Assembly (NCBI GenBank): GCA_004335835.1
Contig: RWJK01000269.1
Span: 1-64,000 of the forward strand
Length of the DNA stretch: 64,000 nucleotides
Origin: Scenedesmus sp. ARA3
Lineage: Eukaryota; Chlorophyta; Chlorophyceae; Sphaeropleales; Scenedesmaceae
Reading direction: 5' to 3'
Made by a program: the position numbers and the translations under genes. The notes below the pieces were generated by a model that saw only the letters and a list, made by a program, of their open reading frames with translations, was not told the DNA's origin and ran no database searches. Within the stretch, counting starts at the first letter, position 1. Each line of letters starts with the position of its first letter. Below, piece by piece: positions 55,501 to 64,000 of the stretch.

Positions 55501-57817
55501 GGGTGGTCATCCTGGACGAGATCTTCTGAATAAAGAACACCAGGGTGGGGTTAGAGGAGGTCCAGAGAGGCCGCAAATATCATAGAGAGCTGGGGGTGGT
55601 GCCGCTGGTGGTGTGTGTGGTGTGTGTGGCTTGCAGGTAGCAAGGGCAGAGTGAAGCGTCAATGAACCGCAGCCGTGGAACTGCCCAAAACCCGCAAACG
55701 TGCAATGCACGCATCACATGCGTCAACCTGTTCGTCAATGCCTTGTGCCTGTGCCTCTGCCCACATGCTGCTGCTGCTGCTGCAGGCGGCGCGCACGCAG
55801 CACACGCTGCCGCTGCTGAAGAAGGCCAAGCGCGCCATCCTGCTGAGCGGCACGCCCGCACTCAACAGGCCGTGCGAGTTGCTGACGCAGCTGCAGGGGC
55901 TGCTGCCCAAGGCGGGCATCACCAAGACTGCGTTCGAGGGGCGCTACGCCAAGATCGTGGACTGCGGGCGCTTCAAGAAGAATGTAAACTTGCAGGGCCC
56001 GTGGCTAGAGTTTCAGGCAGCTAGCTGGTGCAACTGCCTGGACGTGTTGTTGTGCTGCAAAGTGTCGCCGCCGCAAGCAACATACATACTTGCACGGTTC
56101 CAGCAGACCATGAGTTGTCCATGTCTACCTGTCCCCTCAGCTTACAGCACACTGTCATGGTGTCAATGCACGCACAGCACTGCATCACGTGCTGCAGCAC
56201 GCTGCTGCCCATCGCCTGCAGGAGGGCAGCCAGAACGAGGAGGAGCTGAACCGGCTGCTGACCAGCACCGTGATGATCCGCCGCCGCAAGGCTGAGGTGC
56301 TCAAGGACCTGCCTGCAAAGCTGCGCAAGCAGGTGACGCGGCACCGCGACAGCGGCAGTGCATGTTGTTGTGTGTTTGACAACAGGTGCCGAGCGACATT
56401 TTTTGTGTCCGGCAGCCTGGTATGATATCAGGTCCGCACAGTTTCGGTGCCAGTGATATGATGGTGGTGCTACAGCTGAAAGCATCATGCTGTGTTGGTG
56501 TGTATCAAAGGCGGCCTTTGCGGCACAGAGCATACAGCATATGGCACCATCCGTACTGTAGAGCAAACTGCTGCCTGACTGCTGCTTCTCAGCTGTGGCT
56601 CTGCCTGTCTTGGCTGTGGCGTGCTGTCCCCCTTCCCCTGCAGGTGTGGCTGATGCTGTCTGACAGCGAGCGCAAGCAGCTGACGCGGCTGAAGCAGGAC
56701 CTGCAGGACGTGCGCCAGCTGGCCACAGACATGCACGGCCTGGGCCAGGCGGTGGGGGGCAGCCTGCTGCAAGGTGAGCCGCATGCTGGGACAGCTCCAG
56801 CACAAAGTGATGGCTGTCACAGGTGGCAGCTGGGCGCTGAGGCTTCTGGTATGCTTGCAGCCGTGGTCAGCAGCATCTTTTTGGTGGCGATAAATGCAGC
56901 AGGCTCGTTGACTGCCCTGCTGTTCTGTGCCCCGCTTGCTGTGCTGCAGGCATGCAGCAGGAGCAGCGCAACAAGGTGATGGCGCTGTACCACGAGACCG
57001 CCAAGGTCAAGGCCAGTGCAGTGGCGGCCTACGTGGCCGACCTGGTGGTGGAGATGAGCAGCAGCCAGGACAAGTTCCTGGTCTTCGCCTACCACAAGTG
57101 AGCAGCAGGGCTCTTGTGTGTAGCGAAGTTGTGCTGAAGACCTGTGATTGATGCACAGGACTGGTGCAATACAGCTGGTGGTGGGTAAGTCTGCGAGTGT
57201 TCATGATGGTGGTGGGGATGCTGTCAGCCTTGTGCAGTCTGGCGCACACCTAAAGTACAGTTGTGATCAGCAGCAATGAAGACACAACTGTCATGCTGCA
57301 TGGCGCAGCTGGTGCTGAAGCTGCATGCTTACAGCTGCATGCTGCTGCTGCTGCTGCTCCCCCAGGGAGCTGATGGACGCCATCCAGTGCGGGGTGAGCG
57401 GCGTCATCCACAAGAACAAGGAGTTCAGGGACCTCAAGTACATGCGCATCGACGGCTCTACGCCGCCCAAGCAGCGCGAGGCCAACGTGAACCAGTTCCA
57501 GCAGGACGACAACTGCAGGGTGCGCGCGCAGCAGCAGGTGGACCAGCAGCAGCCAGGTCCTGTTATTCCTGTTTGTACAAGCCAGTTCATGCTGCAGCAC
57601 CGCACGCTTCTGGACAGGTGTGAGCCAAGCGTGGAAACAGCCAACACATGAGCCGCAAGAGCACCTCGCAATGGACAGGTGTGGGCCAAGCGTGAAAACA
57701 GCCAACGCATGAGCCGCAAGAGCACCTCGCAACGTCGCCCCATGCCACACTGGCTCAGGCTCTTCTTCATTGTTTGTGCCTGTATTGACGATTGCCACGT
57801 ACTGCCACAACTGTTGC

Positions 57818-57850
<33 letters not shown>

Positions 57851-58597
57851 GGCTGTTGCCGGCCGCCAGGTGGCCATCCTGAACATCAAGGCAGCCGGCG
57901 TGGGCCTCACGCTGACTCGCGCCAGCACGGTCGTGTTTGCTGAGCTGGCCTGGACGCCCAGCGAGGTGCAGCAGGCGGAGGACCGCGCGCACCGCATCGG
58001 CCAGACCAGCTGCGTGAGCGTGCAGCTGCTGCTGGTGAAGGACAGCATTGACGAGGTCATGTGGGAGATGCTGCAGGCCAAGCTGAAGAGCACGGGCCAG
58101 GTGCTGGACGGCTGCGTTGAGCGCATGGAGGTGAGGCGGGGTGTGTGGGTGAAGTGCGGTTGATGCGGCATGAGTCGTATGAAGAGCTTTCTTTCCGTCG
58201 AGGCTGGCACAAACTACATTCTGTACTGTGGCGACATTAAGACAGACGTTACAGCTCCAGGTGAACTTGCTGGAGCCTGCTCGGCATTTCCTGCAATGCG
58301 TCAGGTGCGCCAGTATGGCATGCTGAGTCACTCGTCTTCACGCATGTCGGCATGGTGGCCAGTTTGCCATGGATATTGCAGCCTGGAAGTCTCATTTGCT
58401 TTCACGCCTCAGGCTACTAATGTTGTGCTGTATTGGCTGTGGTGCTGCAGGTGGACAAGTCGTCAGCCGCACCGCGGCCCAAGGGCGCGCTGAGCTGGCA
58501 GGAGGGCGAGCCGCAGCAGGACAACCAGAAGAGCATCAAGAGCTTCTTTGGGGCTGCTGAGGGCAAAGATGCCGCAAAGAAGCAGCGGCTCAACTAA
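52572..58597 (+). CDS. SMARCAL1/HARP-like SNF2 annealing helicase with PIP box
   Basis: Twelve exons in phase: 52572-52601, 52681-53913, 54275-54424, 54667-54974, 55221-55461, 55786-55983, 56222-56332, 56644-56773, 56950-57097, 57366-57519, 57870-58130, 58451-58597 (1036 residues). SMARCAL1-type proteins reanneal RPA-coated DNA and remodel stalled replication forks. Residues 11-400 are Gln-rich, low complexity. A HARP-like block follows ([19 protein letters not shown]). The helicase core shows GDEMGLGKT (Walker A), VVTPSSL, VILDESH (DEAH box as DESH), [44 protein letters not shown] and [10 protein letters not shown]. Near the C-terminus QKSIKSFF (residues 1014-1021) is a consensus PCNA-interacting PIP box, which points to replication-fork recruitment. 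The start sits in [19 protein letters not shown]. The intron after the DESH exon carries a decayed copy of that exon's end. Confidence 0.9.
55502..55549 (+). repeat. Decayed copy of the helicase DESH exon end
   Basis: Same length as 55419-55466 and about 80% identical: GTGGTCATCCTGGA is shared, then the copy has an in-frame TGA and a changed donor (GTGGGG for GTAGGT). It lies 83 bp downstream. Confidence 0.9.
57611..57732 (+). repeat. Two tandem copies of a 61-bp intronic unit
   Basis: Both units begin TGGACAGGTGTG and end AGAGCACCTCGCAA, with five or six differences. They lie between helicase exons 10 and 11 and contain no coding match I could see. Confidence 0.9.
57822..57850 (+). repeat. 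(CTG)n tract near intron 3' end
   Basis: About ten CTG units lie some 20 bases before the acceptor of helicase exon 57870. Confidence 0.85.
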
Positions 58598-59117
58598 GGG
58601 GTCAGGTGTTGCCCCTGTGGAGGCTTGCACGTAGCGCTGCTCAGTTGCAGAGTTTGCTTGCACTCATGAACATGACGCATGCGTTGATGACCTGTATGGT
58701 TGCAGCCATGAGTGATTCACTGCTTATCAGCAGAAGTGAAAGCCGAATATGTAGGTTGTTTAGTTTGTTAGTCAGTCTAGACAGGAAGCATATAGTCATG
58801 CATGGATGCATACAGGTGTGATTCACACCAGCAGCAGCAGTGTTCACACTGCTGGTCCCAGGCAGCTTGCAACAGGTGTAACACAGACAGTGACAGGTTG
58901 GTTCACTAGCGTTGAAATAGGCAGTGCCAATAGAGTTTGCTGCATTGCTGGCTTTTTCCGGCAGAGGGAAAGACGGTGATTCGGTTACGTGCAGGCAACC
59001 ACTGCTGCTGGTTCTTCGAGTAGCGTGCTGGGCGTGATCAAAGCCCTGATATTGCTTTCTTGGATATCGACGATAGTGCTGGACTTTATAGCAATCGTCA
59101 CTTCCACACTAGCAGCA
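58598..59117. other. Intergenic, helicase to AsnRS
   Basis: 520 bp on one strand, including a TGTAA motif at 58877-58881 of the kind used for polyadenylation in green algae. The frame before the AsnRS start is open back to about 58989 and hydrophobic but has no ATG. Confidence 0.45.
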
Positions 59118-62100
59118 ATGGCAACCGAAGCAGCAGCTGGAGTGCAAGAGCAATTAGCTGCTGTAAGTGCAGCAGAGACGTTCCGATCGGCTTTACTACT
59201 GCTATTGAACGCAAACTAACGCTTGACTTTCTTTCCTGCAGACGAACCTGAACAGCAGCAGCCACATTGCGCCCTACAGCGCCACTTATGGCAGGACGCC
59301 AGTCAAGACGCTGCTGCTGGCTGCAGATGGTGGCAAGAGCTTGGTAAGCACTTTGTTACCTTTGCCAGGCCTGCAGCTGCAGCTGCTGCCAGCACCACTG
59401 TGTAGTGAGAACCTGCCTGCTGCTGTACCAATCCTGCAGGTGGGCACTACGCTCAGGATTGGTGGCTGGGTGAAGACAGGCCGCGAGGCAGGCGCTGGCG
59501 CGTTTGCCTTCCTGGAAATCAATGATGGCAGCTGCTTCGACAGCTTGCAGGTGCGGCAGGCTGACTGGAAACGCTGCTGTTGTGCCAGGCAGCCTGACCA
59601 GCAGGCAGCCTGCACAGCAACAGTGCAGCTGCTCAGGGAGCACTACTGACACACTGCAGCAGCAATTTGGGGCCATCAGTTCTTCACAGCACTGGGTAGT
59701 AGCCGGTAACGGCCATGCCTGCTTTAGCAATTCTGGCAGCAACCTTCGCAGCAGGCATGCTGTGCAGGCAGGTGCATGGCTGTGCTGCTGTCCTGCAGTC
59801 CTTTGTTTGATGCCTGAGAGGTGTTGGAATGCCTGGTGCCGTGTGCATCTGCATCCACATGGTGCCACAATAATCTGCCGCAGGTGATGGTGACCAAGGA
59901 GGTGGGCGAGGCAGTGGGTGGGCTCAAGAAGCTGGTGCCCACAGGCACATGCGTGCTCATTGAGGGGCTGCTGGCAGACACGCCAGAGGGCACCAAGCAG
60001 GTGCGGCTGCCTGGGGTGGGCAGGCTAGCAGCAAAAAGCCTAGCAGGAAACAGCCTAGCAGCAAACAGCCTAGCACATGCAGTTGCAGCAGCAGCAGCAG
60101 ACTAGCAGCTGACTAGCAGCAGTGTCCAGGTGTCCAGTTGAGCAGCGCTTCAGGCTGTTGGGTGGCACTGGTGGTAGTTGCCGCCACTGCCAAAGCTACC
60201 AGCCAGCTTGGGATAGCACCAGCAGCAGAGGCACACCAATACTGTGCAGCTCGCAGCACCCATGCAGCTGTCTGGCGTGACACCAGCCACGCTTCGCCCC
60301 GTCACCCCCTTCACACCACCCCTGCTGCATGCTTCCCCCTCCCCCTGCAGGCTGTGGAGCTGAAGGCCACTGCCGTGCTGCACCTGGGCCCCTGCGAGGC
60401 CGCGGTGTACCCCATGGCCAAGAAGAAGCAGAGCATGGAGTTCCTGCGGGAGAAGGCGCACCTGCGCAGCCGCACCAACACCATCGGCGCGGTGGCGCGC
60501 ATCCGCAACGCACTCTCCTTCGCCACACACAGGTGGGCGGCTGGCCAGCACCCCGCAGCAGCAGCTACCTCAGCAGAAGCAGAAGCCACAGCAAGGTCCT
60601 GGTTGAAGCAGGAGCTGTAACAAGGCACCGGCATTGCAGTCACCATACAATGGTGCTGTTATGCTTGTTCAGTCCCTCACATGCATGTGCAAATGACCCT
60701 TTCCTGAGCAATACAGCCTCTCCTGTGCGTACTTAACCGCTGCATGTGTGGCCTTGCTGCTGCTGCCGTGCAGTTTTTTCCAGGAGAACGGCTTCCTGTA
60801 CGTGCACACGCCCATCATCACCGCCAGCGACTGCGAGGGAGCAGGCGAGATGTTCCAGGTGGGCCAGGGAGACGGCTGCTGATGGCGGCAAGCAGCGCAT
60901 GCATGACAGAGTGCTGCGAAATGCACAATGAGCAGCAAGCAGGGTACAGTTGACTTGGAGTGGGTTCTGCAGTGTCGGTCAGTGCTGAAGTGAACTGCTT
61001 CTTAGTGGTCAAAATGTGATTGGATGAGCAATGGTGCTGGCTGCCGCTTCACCTGCTGCTTGTTGCTGCTGCTGTGCTGCAGGTGACCACGCTGCTAGCA
61101 AAGAAGGAGGGCAAGGAGCAGCAGCAGGAACAGCAGCAGCCGCCGTCAGCAGAGCAGCTGCAGCAGCTGCGGGAGCAGGTCAGCGCGCAGGGCGGCGCAG
61201 TCAAGGACGCCAAAGCGGTGAGACGCACAGCAGCAGCAGCATGGCACAGCGGCACCGCACAGCACAGCAGCCGTGGCAAGGGCATAGCTGCATCCACACA
61301 CAGCTGCAGAACACTGCTCATACAGTGCACTATTAATTCTTGTTGCAATTAGCAACAGCGCAGCATATCTGCCCTGGACGTCTGGCTGCAGCCACACGCC
61401 CGCGCAGCACCATCATCAAGGCCTCAGTCTGCAGCCATAACTCCTCACGTTTGCAATAGCTGTAGGTGCGCTCACAACAACAGTACGTCTGTATGATGTC
61501 CAGCTTGCTGCTCTCACCTTGTAGCGTGCTCTGCGCTGACCCCTGCATCCTGTGGTTGCCTGCAGGCTGCTGCAGCAGACAAGGCTGATGCTGGCCTGGC
61601 TGCTGCCAGCAAGGCGGCAGTGGAGCAGCTGCTGGCACTCAAGAAGCAGCTGGCAGAGGCAGAAGAGGCGTGAGTGGCAGCCGGGTGAAAAGCTATTTAG
61701 CTAGCCTCATCACCATGTGGTTGCCGGTTGAGCCATAGCAGTGTGCAGTAGCTTGGCTGGCTAGGCAGCAGCAGGCAGTGCATAGATCAGCGTAGGGGCA
61801 GGGCTGGGCGCAGTGGCAATTATACTGTGGCATGTACTGCAGCGCAGCACACACAATCACGAGCAGCGCACTGCCGGCAGTGGCTGCTGTTTGCAACGGA
61901 CCGGCGCATGCTGCTGGCTCGCGCGAAGCAATAAAACGGCGCTGCATGCCCCCCGCTGATGCTAGTGCACCGCAGCCGAGGTGTAGTCTCCACACTGCCC
62001 TCCCCTCCCCTGACACTCGCTTGGATGTATCTGCCTGTCGCCTGCTGCCACCTGCCGCCATTTGCCTCCTCTCCTCTATGGCCGCCTCTCCTTTGCCTCT

Positions 62101-63243
62101 CTTCTCGCCTGCAGCGCGCTGTGGGTGGGCGGCATCAAGCGCACCCCGGGCGGCGAGGTGGACTACAGCACGGACTTCTTCGGGCGGCCCGCCTTCCTGA
62201 CGGTGTCAGGTCAGCTGCAGGGCGAGTACTACGCGTGTGGGCTGAGCAGCGTGTACACCTTCGGGCCCACCTTCAGGGCGGAGAACAGCCACACCAGCAG
62301 GCACCTGGCAGAGTTCTGGATGATTGAGCCGGAGATCGCCTTCTGCAACCTGGAGGTGGGAGCTGCTGCTGTGTGTGTTGCTGTTGGTGGTAAGCTATTC
62401 GTGGGCGGCTGCTGCTGCTTGTGGTGGGCTGAAGGAGATGGGAGGGCGCAGGATATGGCAGGGGCGCGGGTGTGGGCTGAGCTGCGCGCTGAAAAGCGTG
62501 GCCAGGAGCAAGGTCAGGTTGAAAATGCAATGTGTTGAGACCTGCAGCAGCGACTGCAGTGTTGCCGCAATGTTGCAGTGCACTGTTTTATTAGGACACC
62601 GTTGCATTGACAAGTGGCCCCCACATCCAGATATTGTTGTCCACACAGTTGACAAGCACTTCTCTCATCACTTCCTGCATCACGCTTTGCTCTATCCTCC
62701 CTACTCCTCATGCAGGACGACATGCGCTGCGCGGAGGACTACGTGCGCTACTGCTGCCGCTTTGTGCTGGAGCGCTGCATGCCTGACCTGCAGTTCATCG
62801 CCAAGATGATCGACCCCAAGGCCATCGAGCGCCTGCAGCACGTGGCCAACTCCAACTTTGCGCGCTGCAGCTACACGGAGGGCATCGAGCTGCTGCAGAA
62901 GGCGGTGGTGGAGGGCCGCAAGTTCGAGGACATGGTGGGTGATGCGGTGTTGTTGAGGTTGCATGTATACTTGTAGGGGTCATTCACCAGCAGGCACCGT
63001 AGTGTTCAAGACTTGAACTTCAAGTGACTTTGCTGGGTGCGAGGCATGATCTCATGCACACAATCTGTCGGTAGCAACTGCTAGCTGGCTTGTCTGGGCT
63101 AGTTGGCCGTGCCCACCTCACCACTGCACCGCTACCTCACCACCCGCACTACTATGCCAGGACGTGCACTGGGGCATCGACCTGGCCACTGAGCACGAGC
63201 GCTACCTGGCCGAGGAGGTCTTCAAGCAGCCGGTGATCGTGTA

Positions 63244-63303
<60 letters not shown>

Positions 63304-63926
63304 GGCGGCCATGGACGTGTTGGTGCCCAAGGTCGGCGAGCTCATCGGCGGCAGCCAGCGAGAGGACAGGTGAGAGGCAGGGACGGCTGCGCGCGCAGCC
63401 ATATTGGAACAGGTGTCCGTACATAATGTCCGCACATTGTGTTGCAGTATGTGCTTATGGCATGTTTTTGTACCCTAGTCTTGCTGTGTAACCATCATCA
63501 TGGGCGCACTGCAAAATGGTTGGTCAATTCAATGCACACCGGGAGGTTCGGCTAGACAAAGATGTATACTAATTAACTTACATGATGACAACGTTTTATC
63601 TTCATTTTGTTCGCCATGTATATGCAATACCACGGCTGTTGCAAGAGAAATCCTCCGCTATATCTGCACAACACATGTTCGCATGCTGAACAGCTACCTT
63701 AAAGAGTCACGTTGTCTGCTGCTGCAGGGTTGAGGTGCTGGAGTCGCGCATGGCAGAGATGGGTGTGTCTGTGGACGAAGCCTACATGGACCTGCGGCGC
63801 TTTGGTAGTGTGCCGCACTCGGGCTTCGGCTTGGGCTTTGAGCGCCTCATCATGTTTGCGACTGGCATCGACAACATCCGCGACGTCATTCCGTTCCCTC
63901 GCTGGCCGGGCAATGTTGCTTTCTGA
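59118..63926 (+). CDS. Asparaginyl-tRNA synthetase, class II, plant cytosolic type
   Basis: Twelve exons in phase: 59118-59162, 59242-59343, 59440-59550, 59884-60000, 60351-60532, 60774-60858, 61083-61217, 61566-61669, 62115-62355, 62716-62934, 63161-63369, 63728-63926 (582 residues). The enzyme charges tRNA-Asn. The N-terminal OB-fold ([21 protein letters not shown]) binds the anticodon. Motif 1 region is [18 protein letters not shown], motif 2 is [20 protein letters not shown], and motif 3 is [13 protein letters not shown]. The end [10 protein letters not shown] is typical. Between [10 protein letters not shown] and [13 protein letters not shown] lies a charged, coiled-coil-like insert of about 70 residues. 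Plant cytosolic AsnRS enzymes have an insert here too, but this one is Gln/Ala-rich. ATG 59118 gives no targeting peptide. Confidence 0.93.
60029..60076 (+). repeat. Minisatellite, ~15-bp unit
   Basis: AGCCTAGCAGCAAAC-like units repeat three times in AsnRS intron 4. Confidence 0.75.
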
Positions 63927-64000
63927 CCTTGCTGTTGTTGGCAAGTGTTGGTCTAGCAGCTGAACTGCCTGCATGCTGATTGTTCCTTGTGAATGCATAT

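Noticed and set aside
1..64000. Bacterial-type operons, CRISPR arrays, prophage or insertion sequences
   Set aside because: All supported genes are intron-split eukaryotic genes and no such element was found.

Overview
The window reads as nuclear DNA of a green alga. Every gene I could assemble is split by GT-AG introns, with acceptors most often CTGCAG. Several products belong to plant and algal types: ITPK4-type inositol phosphate kinase, plant-type AsnRS with its catalytic-domain insert, plant-type acetylornithine deacetylase. CAG/CTG triplet tracts are everywhere. The combination suggests a chlorophyte such as a Scenedesmus relative; that placement is inference. Exon models were built by hand by matching conserved protein blocks, splice dinucleotides and codon phase. 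Those given with exon coordinates keep phase throughout unless stated.

Layout. (+) 5'-truncated protein of repeated PLAT domains ending in a WW-like segment (to 6782). (+) PhyH-type dioxygenase (7159-9243). (-) membrane-anchored CDP-diacylglycerol pyrophosphatase-like protein (12947-9979). (-) CobW/COG0523 GTPase (19593-13437), head to head with (+) acetylornithine deacetylase (20001-25122). (-) ITPK4-like kinase (29389-26508, N-terminus unresolved). (-) Bud32/TP53RK kinase of the KEOPS complex (33843-31222). (-) small basic, probably nucleolar protein (36670-35141). A tail-to-tail inverted duplication of an LRR-family gene (37.1-43.0 kb), both copies damaged. (-) secreted two-domain fasciclin protein (48602-44410). 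(-) small protein with a probable plastid transit peptide and one membrane span (51459-50184). (-) orphan ORF in an AT-richer island (51.9-52.3 kb). (+) SMARCAL1-like SNF2 annealing helicase with a C-terminal PIP box (52572-58597). (+) asparaginyl-tRNA synthetase (59118-63926). The genes are mostly housekeeping and do not form one pathway. The one suggestive pair is the CobW-type metallochaperone divergent from a metal-dependent M20 deacetylase.

Two genome-scale patterns are the most interesting content. First, many introns carry decayed copies of the edge of the neighbouring exon, including its splice site, typically 80-260 bp away. I find these in at least seven genes, and the CobW gene is densest. 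Second, the long triplet tracts have a strand rule. In the sense direction CTG runs sit at the 3' ends of introns directly before the acceptor AG, while CAG runs lie inside exons and encode polyglutamine.
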